Shown here piece by piece: positions 46,755-55,072 of a stretch of DNA of 64,000 nucleotides. Within the stretch, counting starts at the first letter, position 1. Each line of letters begins with the position of its first letter. A model generated the notes under the pieces. The model was not told the origin of the DNA and did not search any database. It was given only the letters and a program-made list of their open reading frames with translations. The stretch comes from Hyphomicrobiales bacterium (lineage in GTDB: Bacteria; Pseudomonadota; Alphaproteobacteria; Rhizobiales; Rhizobiaceae), in contig UCHD01000011.1 of assembly GCA_900472175.1 (NCBI GenBank), forward strand, positions 1 through 64,000, written 5' to 3'. The position numbers were made by a program, and so were the translations under genes.

Positions 46755-47102
46755 ATGACCCAGGACCAACTCAGCACAACTCTTTCGGCGCTCGCCGATC
46801 CGACGCGCCGGGCAATTCTGGCGCGGCTGGCTTTAGGGGAGGCGTCCGTCAATGAATTGGCCGAACCGTTCGCGATGAGCCTGCCTGCCGTTTCCAAGCA
46901 TCTGAAGGTGCTGGAGAAGGCGGGGCTGATCAGCCGCGGTCGCGAGGCGCAGTGGCGACCCTGCAAACTGGAGGCGGGGCCGCTGAAAGACCTGAACGCC
47001 TGGCTCGATAACTACCGGCAATTTTGGGAGGAGAGTTTCGACAGGCTCGATCTCTACCTGCAAAAACTTCAAAAGGGAGATGGAAATGAACGCAAGAGCT
47101 GA
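46755..47102 (+). CDS. ArsR-family winged-helix repressor
   Basis: 115 residues. The HTH region reads LSALADPTRRAILARLA, then AMSLPAVSKHLKVLEKAGLI and a short wing GREAQWRPC. The metal-binding Cys pair of classical ArsR (CVC) is not seen, so it probably senses something other than arsenic. It overlaps the following SRPBCC gene; ArsR-SRPBCC pairs are widespread. Confidence 0.9.
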   Translation: MTQDQLSTTLSALADPTRRAILARLALGEASVNELAEPFAMSLPAVSKHLKVLEKAGLISRGREAQWRPCKLEAGPLKDLNAWLDNYRQFWEESFDRLDLYLQKLQKGDGNERKS

Positions 47103-47574
47103 CGTGGTTCCGGCCGATAAGGCCAACCTTGTCCTGACCCGGACATTCAACGCCCCGGCAGCGCTGGTCTACAAGGTCTGGACGGACCCTTATCATCTGT
47201 CCCAGTGGTGGGGACCGCACCATTTTACCAATCCGGTCTGCGAGGTCGATCTGCGGCCTGGCGGCGTCATCCGCATCCACATGAAGGGGCCGGACGGCCA
47301 GATGTATCCGTCCAATGGCGTCTTCAAGGAAATCGTCGAGAACGAGCGCCTGGTGTTTACCAGCACCTATGACGGCGAAGACGGCATCCCCATGCTCGAG
47401 GCGCTGAATACGGTGACGTTTACGGAAAAGGACGGCAAGACAGTGTTGACCCTGCATGCTGAAGTGCTGAAGGCGACGGAAGCCGTTCTGCCAGCCCTCG
47501 ACGGCATGGAGGAAGGCTGGAGCCAGAGCCTCGAAAAGCTCGCAGCGGTCATCGCCACCGTCTCGGCTGCCTGA
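47086..47574 (+). CDS. SRPBCC (AHSA1/CalC-like) domain protein
   Basis: 162 residues of the START/Bet v1-like fold: NLVLTRTFNAPAALVYKVWT, QWWGPHHFTNPVCEVDLRPGG and a C-terminal helix EEGWSQSLEKLAAVIA. These cavities bind small hydrophobic ligands. ATG 47086 gives a proper distance from AGGGAG; the ATG two codons earlier is too close. It overlaps the ArsR stop, so the two are coupled. Confidence 0.88.
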   Translation: MNARADVVPADKANLVLTRTFNAPAALVYKVWTDPYHLSQWWGPHHFTNPVCEVDLRPGGVIRIHMKGPDGQMYPSNGVFKEIVENERLVFTSTYDGEDGIPMLEALNTVTFTEKDGKTVLTLHAEVLKATEAVLPALDGMEEGWSQSLEKLAAVIATVSAA

Positions 47575-47657
47575 AATCCTTATTACCCAACATGCCCCTG
47601 ACGTCCGCAACGGGCGTTTCAGGGGCGCTTATTCCCTTACGCAACAGGAACCTGAAT

Positions 47658-48194
47658 ATGCTGAAAATTCTACTGATTATTCTTGCCGTCATCGTCGTGC
47701 TTCTGCTCGCCGTGGTCGTCTTCGCATCCACCAAACCCGACACATTCCATGTCGAGCGCAGTGTCACCATCAATGCTCCACCGGAAAAGATCTTCCCGCT
47801 GATCAATGACTTCAAGCAGTGGCAGGCCTGGTCGCCCTACGAAATGAAGGACCCGGCCATGAAGCGCACCTATGATGGCGCGACAGGCGGTCAGGGCGCG
47901 GTCTACAGCTGGGATGGCAACAAGGATGTCGGTGCTGGCCGGATGGAAATCACTGCAGCGACACCGTCCTCAAACGTTGCGATCAAGCTCGACTTCATCC
48001 GTCCCTTCGAAGGCCATAACGTCGCCACGTTCACGCTTTCGCCCGCGACACAAGGCACAGCGGTCACTTGGGCGATGGATGGGCCGAGCCCGCTAATTGC
48101 CAAGATCATGGGCCTGTTCTTCAACATGGACACGATGATCGGTGGCGATTTTGCCCAGGGACTGCAAAACCTCAAAGCCATTGCCGAAAAGTAA
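47658..48194 (+). CDS. Membrane-anchored SRPBCC (polyketide-cyclase-like) protein
   Basis: 178 residues. An N-terminal helix (MLKILLIILAVIVVLLLAVV) is followed by a Bet v1-like domain with VERSVTINAPPEKIFPLIND and WQAWSPYEMKD. CAGGAA precedes the ATG. It lies 83 bases downstream of the other SRPBCC gene and probably shares its transcript. The ligand is unknown. Confidence 0.87.
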   Translation: MLKILLIILAVIVVLLLAVVVFASTKPDTFHVERSVTINAPPEKIFPLINDFKQWQAWSPYEMKDPAMKRTYDGATGGQGAVYSWDGNKDVGAGRMEITAATPSSNVAIKLDFIRPFEGHNVATFTLSPATQGTAVTWAMDGPSPLIAKIMGLFFNMDTMIGGDFAQGLQNLKAIAEK

Positions 48195-48411
48195 GCGGCA
48201 CATAAAACGGGAACCAATGTTGGCCTGAGCCGTTTCCGTCATGAGGAGTGCGGGCCGTGCCAACCGGACCTGAGGGAGATGGAGAACGCGGAGATTTTTC
48301 CGGTTTCTCTTCGCGGCCAACGAAATGGCAGGCGAGCTTCTTACCCCTTCGGCCTCGTTCCTCGAATGCCCATGTGGAATTGCCCCGGGACAACAGTCCC
48401 GGGGCTTTTTT
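48195..48411 (+). other. Structured 3' untranslated region or candidate small RNA ending in a strong terminator
   Basis: No credible protein is encoded. The segment can fold locally (for example AACCGGA near 48263 with TCCGGTT near 48299) and ends in a textbook terminator: GCCCCGGGA (48382-48390), a six-base loop, TCCCGGGGC (48397-48405) and six T residues. The terminator is 190 bases past the SRPBCC stop, which is long for a simple 3' end, so an independent small RNA is possible. I did not recognise 6S, SRP or another known RNA. Confidence 0.4.
48382..48411 (+). terminator. Rho-independent terminator
   Basis: A nine-base-pair all-perfect stem (GCCCCGGGA/TCCCGGGGC) and a T6 tail end the rightward ArsR-SRPBCC unit or a small RNA. 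Confidence 0.9.
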
Positions 48412-48431
48412 GATGGGCGTTTTCCAGCCGC

Positions 48432-48468
48432 AAACAAAAAAGGGAGCGCGGCCGGATGGTGCGCTCCC
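48432..48468 (-). terminator. Rho-independent terminator of the TerC-family gene
   Basis: Read leftward, GGGAGCGC pairs with GCGCTCCC around an 11-base loop and is followed by a T-rich tract (TTTTTTGTTT). It begins about 30 bases after the stop at 48499. Confidence 0.85.
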
Positions 48469-48498
48469 TGTTCAGTCGTCAATCAGGCGAATACCCGG

Positions 48499-49248
48499 TC
48501 AGTGTTTTGCGGCCTTGTCCCTCTGCCGCTTGTTGCGCGACAGCATGTTGAGCACCTCGACGAGCGCTGAGAAGGCCATGGCGGCGTAGACGTAACCCTT
48601 CGGCACATGCAGGCCCATGCCTTCGGCGATCAGCGTCGTACCGATCATCAAAAGGAATGCCAAGGCCAGCATGACGATGGTTGGGTTCTTTTCGATGAAA
48701 CGGGCAAGCGGGCCTGCGGCTAACAGCATGACGGTGACGGCAACGACGACCGCGACGACCATAATCGGCAGATGCGGCGTCATACCGACGGCGGTGATGA
48801 TGCTGTCGACCGAGAAGACCAGGTCGAGAAGCAGAATCTGGCCGATGGCAGCGCCAAAAGTGGTGGTCACCGAACTTGCGATGAAATCCTGCTCGTGATC
48901 GGCCGGATCGACATTGTGGTGGATTTCCTTGGTGGCCTTCCAGACGAGGAACAGGCCGCCGGCAATCAAGATCATGTCCTTCCACGAGAATGGATGGTCG
49001 AACACGGTAAAGACCGGGGTTGTCAGCTGGACGATCCACGCGATGGTGCCAAGCAGGCCCAGCCGCATCAGCAGGGCAAGGCCGATGCCGATCTTGCGTG
49101 CCTTTTCCCGATGTTCGGGCGGCAATTTGTTGGTCAGGATCGAGATGAAGATTAGGTTGTCGATGCCAAGCACGACCTCCATGACGATCAGGGTGATCAG
49201 GGCAATCCAGGCAGTCGGATCTTGCATCAGGAGCAAAATATCCTGCAT
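48499..49248 (-). CDS. TerC-family integral membrane protein
   Basis: 249 residues, seven to eight membrane helices. The family motifs [16 protein letters not shown] (conserved Asp-Asn) and [17 protein letters not shown] (second conserved Asp) are intact. TerC/Alx proteins are linked to metal-ion efflux (manganese, calcium) and tellurite tolerance. ATG 49248 has AAGGAA nine bases upstream; an ATG eight codons earlier is possible. No yybP-ykoY-type leader was recognised upstream. Confidence 0.9.
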   Translation of the reverse strand: MQDILLLMQDPTAWIALITLIVMEVVLGIDNLIFISILTNKLPPEHREKARKIGIGLALLMRLGLLGTIAWIVQLTTPVFTVFDHPFSWKDMILIAGGLFLVWKATKEIHHNVDPADHEQDFIASSVTTTFGAAIGQILLLDLVFSVDSIITAVGMTPHLPIMVVAVVVAVTVMLLAAGPLARFIEKNPTIVMLALAFLLMIGTTLIAEGMGLHVPKGYVYAAMAFSALVEVLNMLSRNKRQRDKAAKH

Positions 49249-49395
49249 CGGGGGTGGTTCCTTCCTCGGCAATCAGCGTGCATATACGGGAACCCGCGCC
49301 GCCGGATGGCAACGCGGGTGTAATTGATGTTTCTTATGTATGCGGAAACGGCGGCAAGGCAAGCGTCGAGGGGGGCGCAAACCGCCGCGATACCG

Positions 49396-50235
49396 TTAAC
49401 TCTTTACCGGAAGCCAGATTTCGGTCAGGCCCATACCCGTTCTCGGGTCAAATCGTTCGTCATAGCGTTCCATCAGATCGGGAAGCCCGGCGTGCTTATA
49501 GCCGGATGTGGGCAGCCATTCGGTAAAGATCGCGTTGCAGGTTGTCTGTATGCCGGAAATATGGCCGCGATGGGCAAAGATCGCATAGGTCTGGGCGGGA
49601 AGCTTTAGAATTTCAAAGCCTTCGGGCAGTTCGTCGGTGTCGCGAACCTCAACCGCGGTCATATATTGAAAGCTGCTGTCCTGTCCTTCTTCCTGTGTGC
49701 AGATGCCGTAGGCGGCATGTCCGATCTGGCCGGTAATGCTGCCATCATGGGCGTTGAACCTTTGCCATTGCGAAGGGATGCCGGCATTGGCGCCGTAATT
49801 GTAGGTCTGCTGCAGGCCGGCCATCAGCATGGCGGGCGCGGTTTCAAATCTAGGTTCGTCCAGTCTTGGAAGGGGCGCGGTGTTCATGCGGAGAGGCTCC
49901 ATGAGATCGAGATCGCCGATATGCCCTCTGTTGCGAACCTCTTCCGGTGTCACGCCGAAATGCTCGCGAAAGGCACGCGTGAAGGCTTCATGCGAGCTGT
50001 AACCCGCATCAAGGGCGACCGCGAGAATGCTGGATGCGCCACCGGCAAGGGACAGAGCCGCGGTGCTCAAGCGCCGCGCTCTGATATAACCACTGATCGA
50101 AAAGCCTGTCGTCAGGCCAAAGACACGCGACAGGTGATAGCGGGAAAGCCCCGCTGTCTCCGCGATATCCTCCAGTGAAATATCCCCGGCGTAATGGCTT
50201 TCAATAAACCAGAGCGCCTTGCCGATTGCATTCAT
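49396..50235 (-). CDS. AraC-family regulator with GyrI-like effector-binding domain
   Basis: 279 residues. The N-terminal AraC double HTH (ISLEDIAETAGLSRYHLSRVF, then SSHEAFTRAFREHFGVTPEEVR) precedes a C-terminal GyrI-like ligand domain (about 125-279). This is the Rob/SoxS-like architecture associated with responses to toxic small molecules. It lies 85 bases beyond the TetR gene in the same direction and close to the EmrAB-type pump, so a link to drug response is plausible. Confidence 0.9.
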   Translation of the reverse strand: MNAIGKALWFIESHYAGDISLEDIAETAGLSRYHLSRVFGLTTGFSISGYIRARRLSTAALSLAGGASSILAVALDAGYSSHEAFTRAFREHFGVTPEEVRNRGHIGDLDLMEPLRMNTAPLPRLDEPRFETAPAMLMAGLQQTYNYGANAGIPSQWQRFNAHDGSITGQIGHAAYGICTQEEGQDSSFQYMTAVEVRDTDELPEGFEILKLPAQTYAIFAHRGHISGIQTTCNAIFTEWLPTSGYKHAGLPDLMERYDERFDPRTGMGLTEIWLPVKS

Positions 50236-50320
50236 CCAACCTCCCGCAGCAAACCGGATATGATCTTAGTGCCGATCGGGCGGCTTCATTTGATCGTGGT
50301 TGCGCGATTGCTGGCAGCTC

Positions 50321-51013
50321 TCAGGCCTTTGCCCGGGTTCCATACGCGGCCATGAAGACGCGAACGGCGCCGCTGATGACCCGGTCGATTTCTTCTGGCG
50401 ACGGTGGGGCCTCCATGGTTCCGAACAGGCGAAACTTGAAGAAGCCGCCGCTGGCGAGATCCAGAAATTGACCTGCAGCCAGATCGAGGTCATCGATCTC
50501 GACGCTGCCGATGTCGACCTGGTGCGTCAGAAACTCTTGGAGGACTGTTCGCAGGTTTTCCGGCCCCTTGAAGAACCGCTGACATAGAACCGGCATGCGA
50601 TCGCGGACGCCCAGAACGGTGCGCATCGCGCTGATCACCTTTTCATCGGTCACGTGGGTAACGAAGCTGACGCCGAATTTGTAAAGACCGGCTTCGACAT
50701 CCTCGTGAGTGGCCAGCACCGTGCGGACTGCCGCAAGAAAAAGCGCGCGCTCGTTTTCGATGATTGCCGAAAACAGGTCTTCCTTGTTCTGGAAGTAGAC
50801 GTATATCGTGCCTTTCGAAACGCCGGCTTCCCGCGTTATGTCGTTCATGCTGGCGGAGGCGAAGCCGACGCTCATGAAAACACGCTTTGCGCCCTCGATG
50901 ATCTGTTCACGCTTTGCCGGATCCTCGCCGGCAGCACGGCGGCCGGAAAGAGCTTCGTTGGGACAGTCTAAGGTCCCCGTTGTTTCTGCCAATTTTTCGT
51001 TACCTTCGGACAT
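50321..51013 (-). CDS. TetR/AcrR-family repressor of the efflux pair
   Basis: 230 residues with a disordered N-terminus (about 30). The HTH reads IIEGAKRVFMSVGFASASMNDITREAGVSKGTIYVYF, split here as FASASMNDITREAG and VSKGTIYVYFQNKEDL. A ligand domain follows. It is divergent from the HlyD/DHA2 genes, with two similar palindromes between, the standard arrangement for a repressor of a multidrug pump induced by its own substrates. Confidence 0.92.
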   Translation of the reverse strand: MSEGNEKLAETTGTLDCPNEALSGRRAAGEDPAKREQIIEGAKRVFMSVGFASASMNDITREAGVSKGTIYVYFQNKEDLFSAIIENERALFLAAVRTVLATHEDVEAGLYKFGVSFVTHVTDEKVISAMRTVLGVRDRMPVLCQRFFKGPENLRTVLQEFLTHQVDIGSVEIDDLDLAAGQFLDLASGGFFKFRLFGTMEAPPSPEEIDRVISGAVRVFMAAYGTRAKA

Positions 51014-51034
51014 TTTTGTCTCATTGTTAACTTT

Positions 51035-51108
51035 TCGAACCGAACGGTTCGATTTGACTTGATATGTGAGCGTTTTCGCATTAAGTCAAATCGAACTGAA
51101 CGGTTCGG
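51035..51108. promoter_or_regulatory. Two TetR-type operators and divergent promoters
   Basis: Operator 1 is TCGAACCGAACGGTTCGA (51035-51052), with 8-bp perfect arms. Operator 2 is TCGAACTGAACGGTTCGG (51091-51108), the same with two changes. Between them, inverted copies of ATTTGACTT give a TTGACT -35 box on each strand. A dimer pair bound here would silence both the TetR gene and the efflux genes. Confidence 0.8.
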
Positions 51109-51142
51109 TTCGAATTTCTCATATCATGGCTGGTAGTGCAAT

Positions 51143-52366
51143 ATGTCAGTTTCAAGCAAATCCGGTGCTGCCCATGTCCGCCCCGTGGGCGATGATTTCA
51201 AGGCGCCCGGCGAACAGATCGAAGCTCCTGAAGCCAAGAACGTGACGGAGCCTGCTGTCGAGCAGCAGGCTGCTCCTGAGGTTGTCGCTGTTGCTGAGCA
51301 GCCCGCGCCGAAGCGCCGCAAGCTGGTGTTTCCGGTCATCGTGATTGCTGCTTTGGCAGCCGGCGGCTGGTATGGCTACGAATGGTGGACCAACGGCCGC
51401 TTCATGATCTCGACCGACGACGCCTATATCGAAGGCGATATCGCGTCGATTTCGCCGAAGGTGTCCGGCTATATCGAAAAGGTCAATGTCATCGCCAACC
51501 AGCACGTCAAGGCTGGCGATCCGCTGATCACGCTCGACAAGGAAGACTACCGCATTGCCGCCGATCAGGCGCAGGCGCAGATCGATACGGAAAAACTGTC
51601 GCTGCAACGCTTCGACGCTCAGATCGCTGGTGCAAAGGCCAGCATGCAGCAGGCAGAAGCGCAGAAAGCCGCCCTTGAGGCGACCGTCCGTGGTGCCGAA
51701 ACCACGCTCAAGCGTGCCAGTGACCTCCAGTCAAAGGCAGTCGGTACGGTCGCCTCCCTCGATGATGCCACGGTGGCTCTCGATCAGGCCAAGGCAAACC
51801 TTATTGGTGGCGATGCGCAGATCGCTACGGCGAACGCCAATATCGCCGTGCTGGTTGCTCAGCGCGCCGAGGCCGAAAGCACCATCCGGACGCTGGAACT
51901 GGCCCGCGACAAGGCTCAGCGCGATCTCGGCTTCACGGTCCTGAAGGCGCCTTATGATGGTGTTATCGGCAATCTGTCCGTTCAAGATGGCGACCTTGTT
52001 TCCGCGGGGCAGCGTCTGGCGGCCCTGGTGCCGACCGAGCAGCTCTATATCGACGCCAACTTCAAGGAAACGCAGATCGCCCACATGGTGCCGGGCTCGA
52101 AGGTCAACATCCACGTGGATGCCTTCGACGAAGCGCCGATTATCGGCACCGTGCAGTCGATCTCGCCGGCTTCCGGCTCGGTGTTCTCGCTGCTACCGGC
52201 TGAAAATGCCACGGGCAACTTCACCAAGGTGATCCAGCGCGTTCCGGTCCGCATCGTGTTCCCGAAAGAAGTGCTGGATAGCGGCCGCCTTCGTGCCGGC
52301 TTGAGCGTCGTTGTCGATGTCGATACCCGCACCGCGCCGAAGCAGGAAACCGCTGCGGCCAAGTGA
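51143..52366 (+). CDS. HlyD/EmrA-family membrane-fusion protein
   Basis: 407 residues. There is a cytoplasmic N-terminus of about 60 residues rich in Glu, Ala and Pro, one membrane helix (LVFPVIVIAALAAGGWYGY, 61-79), a barrel-sandwich domain with a long coiled coil (about 145-250) and a C-terminal beta domain. It links the inner-membrane pump to an outer-membrane channel. The pump gene follows after 145 bases. No TolC-like gene is adjacent. Confidence 0.92.
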   Translation: MSVSSKSGAAHVRPVGDDFKAPGEQIEAPEAKNVTEPAVEQQAAPEVVAVAEQPAPKRRKLVFPVIVIAALAAGGWYGYEWWTNGRFMISTDDAYIEGDIASISPKVSGYIEKVNVIANQHVKAGDPLITLDKEDYRIAADQAQAQIDTEKLSLQRFDAQIAGAKASMQQAEAQKAALEATVRGAETTLKRASDLQSKAVGTVASLDDATVALDQAKANLIGGDAQIATANANIAVLVAQRAEAESTIRTLELARDKAQRDLGFTVLKAPYDGVIGNLSVQDGDLVSAGQRLAALVPTEQLYIDANFKETQIAHMVPGSKVNIHVDAFDEAPIIGTVQSISPASGSVFSLLPAENATGNFTKVIQRVPVRIVFPKEVLDSGRLRAGLSVVVDVDTRTAPKQETAAAK

Positions 52367-52511
52367 ACCGTATGCCGCGCCGTCAAGGCGCGGCCTCAAC
52401 GGTTGAGATAAACGTCCCGGGCCGATGCGCCGGGACCCTGTGATGCACCAGTTTTCATGATCATGATGGCTCCCACGTTCGTCTGAACGCGGTCACGCCA
52501 GGAGCAATGCG

Positions 52512-54107
52512 ATGGCTGCCACTGTAACAGCGGGTACGATGCCGCTTCCTGCCGCCAAGGCGGAAGAGAAGATGGATCCGAAACGGCTGATCGCCTTTTT
52601 CGCGATGGTCTTCGGCATGTTCATGTCGATCCTCGACATTCAGATCGTCTCGGCCTCGCTGGCCGAAATCCAGGCCGGCCTGTCGGCAGGCTCCGATGAA
52701 GTCGCCTGGGTGCAGACGGCCTATCTGATCGCCGAAGTCATCATGATCCCGCTGTCCGGCACCTTGGCTCGGATCGTCTCGACGCGTGTGCTGTTTTCGG
52801 TGTCGGCTGCAGGCTTTACCATCGCCAGCGCCCTTGCGGCGACCGCCACCAATATCGACCAGATGATCGTCTACCGGGTGCTGCAGGGCTTTATCGGCGG
52901 TGGCATGATCCCGTCGGTGTTTGCGGCCGCATTCACGATCTTCCCGCCCTCCAAACGCAGCATCGTCTCGCCGATCATTGGCCTTGTCGCGACGCTGGCG
53001 CCAACCATTGGACCGACCGTGGGCGGCTATCTCAGCCATGCCTTTTCCTGGCACTGGCTGTTCCTCGTCAATATTATCCCGGGCATCATCGTTACCATCG
53101 TGACCTGGAATTTCATCGATTTCGACAAGCCCGAATGGGGCCTGTTCAAGAAGTTCGACTGGTGGGGCCTCTTGTCGATGGCGGTCTTCCTCGGCGCGCT
53201 GGAATATGTGCTGGAGGAAGGCAACAAGAACGACTGGTTTAGCGACGAATACATTTTCATCGGCGCGATCGCATCGGCGATCGGTGCTGTGGTGTTTTTC
53301 TATCGGGCCTTCAAAGTCGAGTTTCCGGTGGTCGATTTAAGGGCTTTCTCCAATCGAAACTTCGCCTTCGGGTCGCTGTTCTCCTTCGTCATGGGGATAG
53401 GCCTCTACGGCCTCACCTATATCTATCCGCTCTATCTCGGCCGGATCCGCGGCTACGATTCGCTGATGATCGGCGAGACGATGTTCGTGTCAGGTCTGGC
53501 GATGTTCTGCACCGCGCCGATCGCGGGTAGGCTGTCTACCAAGGTCGATCCGCGCGTCATGATGGCGATCGGTTTTGCCAGCTTTGCGTCCGGTACCTGG
53601 CTGATGAGCTCGATGACGGCGGACTGGGATTTCTATGAGCTTCTGCTGCCGCAAATCCTGCGTGGTTTCGGTCTGATGATGTGCATGGTGCCGATCAACA
53701 ACGTTGCGCTCGGTACATTGTCGCCAGCCCGTATTCGCGGCGCGTCCGGCCTGTTCAACCTGACGCGTAATCTTGGCGGCGCCGTTGGTCTGGCTGCGAT
53801 CAACACCATTCTGACGCAGCGCCAGGAAGAGCATTACGCCCGCCTGCAGGAACATGTGCAATGGGGCAACCCCGAAGCCATGAACCAGCTGAACAACATG
53901 ATCGCCAAGTACAATTCGCATGGTCTCGACGGCGCAACCATCGCCATCCAGAAGCTGTCTGGGATGGTGACGCAGCAGGCGATGGTCATGTCATTCATCG
54001 ATGTGTTCCTGATCCTCACCGCCCTGTTCGGTGCTTTGGTTTTCTGCGCCTTCCTGATCCAGAAGCCAGCGCCCGTGCCGACCGGAGCCGGCGGTGGTGG
54101 ACACTAA
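52512..54107 (+). CDS. DHA2-family (EmrB-type) multidrug efflux permease
   Basis: 531 residues with 14 membrane helices. The DHA motif LDIQIVSASLAEIQ lies in helix 1, and the antiporter motif C region includes GLVATLAPTIGPTVGGYLS. It exports hydrophobic toxicants with proton influx, together with the preceding membrane-fusion protein. ATG 52512 has AGGAG eight bases before it. The stop codon is directly followed by the terminal inverted repeat of an IS5-type remnant. Confidence 0.94.
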   Translation: MAATVTAGTMPLPAAKAEEKMDPKRLIAFFAMVFGMFMSILDIQIVSASLAEIQAGLSAGSDEVAWVQTAYLIAEVIMIPLSGTLARIVSTRVLFSVSAAGFTIASALAATATNIDQMIVYRVLQGFIGGGMIPSVFAAAFTIFPPSKRSIVSPIIGLVATLAPTIGPTVGGYLSHAFSWHWLFLVNIIPGIIVTIVTWNFIDFDKPEWGLFKKFDWWGLLSMAVFLGALEYVLEEGNKNDWFSDEYIFIGAIASAIGAVVFFYRAFKVEFPVVDLRAFSNRNFAFGSLFSFVMGIGLYGLTYIYPLYLGRIRGYDSLMIGETMFVSGLAMFCTAPIAGRLSTKVDPRVMMAIGFASFASGTWLMSSMTADWDFYELLLPQILRGFGLMMCMVPINNVALGTLSPARIRGASGLFNLTRNLGGAVGLAAINTILTQRQEEHYARLQEHVQWGNPEAMNQLNNMIAKYNSHGLDGATIAIQKLSGMVTQQAMVMSFIDVFLILTALFGALVFCAFLIQKPAPVPTGAGGGGH

Positions 54108-54174
54108 GGTCGCTGACTCATAAAGCTCATTCAGATTTGACTGAAGCGAGTTTGACGAGAGCCAGATAATTTTC
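54108..54174 (-). mobile_element. IS5-family remnant A: transposase 3' end with terminal inverted repeat
   Basis: Read leftward, the sequence encodes ENYLALVKLASV, then loses frame relative to copy B (VKLASARMWMRFASR), a typical IS5-family transposase C-terminus. The outer end GGTCGCTGACTCATAAA (54108-54124) matches the inverse of 54936-54952 in 15 of 17 positions. The remnant begins on the base after the EmrB-type stop codon. Only about 67 bases are recognisable. Confidence 0.75.
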
Positions 54175-54304
54175 GCTTCGACGGCAACTACACGTTCCCG
54201 ATCGTCGACCGGCCAGCACCGGTTACGTCACCCATGGATCAGGTGGGCCAGCACGACGCGGGCCCCGGAAACTTCAACGACTACGCCAGACGCGTCGGAG
54301 CCCC

Positions 54305-54619
54305 TTATCCTTCAACGACTTCGCTGATCTGCACGATGGGTGCGATGTCCGTATAGTTGGCGACGTCGGCGGAGATCTCCGAGCGGTGGGGACCCAACGC
54401 CTCCTGGAATATCGCCAGGCTCGGCGAGTAGACGTGGCACGCCGCGGCGAACTCCGGCGCGCTTCCAGGTTCGCGACCCGCAAGGCCCTTATCGATCTCG
54501 TAGCGCAGGCAGGCATCGCCGAGCCGTTCCTGGATGAGCGGCATATGGCGGGTGCGGTAGTAGTCGTGATCGAACTTCGAACCGCCATCGGCTGGATAGT
54601 AGACACTCATCTTGATCAT
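54305..54619 (-). CDS. EthD-family small protein
   Basis: 104 residues of the EthD/dimeric alpha-beta-barrel family: MIKMSVYYPADGG, then FDHDYYRTRHMPLIQERLGD with the conserved Asp/His region, and a second half ending IAPIVQISEVVEG. Members accompany oxidative degradation or polyketide pathways; the exact role is unclear. AAGGAG stands seven bases before the ATG. The gene is intact but lies alone between two IS5-type remnants, so it may be a passenger left after transposition. Confidence 0.85.
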   Translation of the reverse strand: MIKMSVYYPADGGSKFDHDYYRTRHMPLIQERLGDACLRYEIDKGLAGREPGSAPEFAAACHVYSPSLAIFQEALGPHRSEISADVANYTDIAPIVQISEVVEG

Positions 54620-54669
54620 GGTCGGGCTCCTTACCTGAACGCCTCTCCGAGCGTTGGAGGGACCCTTCT

Positions 54670-54952
54670 AGCTCACCGACTCGCAAAGCGCATCCACATT
54701 CTGGCTGAAGCGAGTTTGACGAGAGCAAGGTAGTTTTCACCGTGCCTTTGGAATGTCCGCCCACGGCGAGCGAGTCAGAAGACGCCGGTCACCAACCTGA
54801 GGCACTCCGCGCGGCTTGCTCGGCAGCAGCGAGTCGATCACCGACCACTCGCATCCGTCAACTCGCAGCGAGGCTGGCCCGTCAGCAGCTTCCTTCAATA
54901 AATTTGAGTGAGAATTTTGCAGCTACAGCCGGCAGTTTATGAGTGCGCGACC
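54670..54952 (-). mobile_element. IS5-family remnant B: internally deleted transposase with terminal repeat
   Basis: Read leftward, an N-terminal transposase piece is visible (ELTDA, then after a one-base slip WSVIDSLLPSKPRGVPQ, VGDRRLL, SPWADIP). It is joined directly to the C-terminal piece GENYLALVKLASARMWMRF and a stop. The middle of the gene, including the catalytic DDE part, is missing. The outer end TTTATGAGTGCGCGACC (54936-54952) is the inverted partner of the end at 54108. It is not functional. Confidence 0.78.
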
Positions 54953-55036
54953 CAGGGCGCTTCCGTTTGAAGATGAGGCGCTCTAGCCGTTAAGGCCGCA
55001 GCACATCCGATCTATACGTCACGGCTTTCATCCGCC
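54953..55036. other. Leader region of the metallophosphoesterase gene
   Basis: About 84 bases between the IS5 remnant and the hairpin at 55037. It should contain the promoter; no clear -35/-10 pair or operator was recognised. With the remnant and hairpin it makes up the 450-base gap upstream of 55073. Confidence 0.35.
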
Positions 55037-55070
55037 AGAATGCCCTGAAGGTAAAACTTCAGGGCATTCT
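55037..55070 (+). promoter_or_regulatory. Perfect 14-bp hairpin abutting the metallophosphoesterase start codon
   Basis: AGAATGCCCTGAAG pairs fully with CTTCAGGGCATTCT around the six-base loop GTAAAA. Two bases separate it from ATG 55073. The only Shine-Dalgarno-like bases (AGGG, 55061-55064, eight bases before ATG) lie inside the stem, so in RNA the hairpin would hide the ribosome-binding site. As DNA it could instead be an operator. Confidence 0.6.
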
Positions 55071-55072
55071 GC

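Noticed and set aside
48195..48411. SRP RNA, 6S RNA or yybP-ykoY riboswitch
   Set aside because: The conserved GGTCAGGTCCGGAAGGAAGC type motif of SRP RNA is absent and no 6S-like fold was recognised. The TerC gene reads away on the other strand, so this is not its leader.
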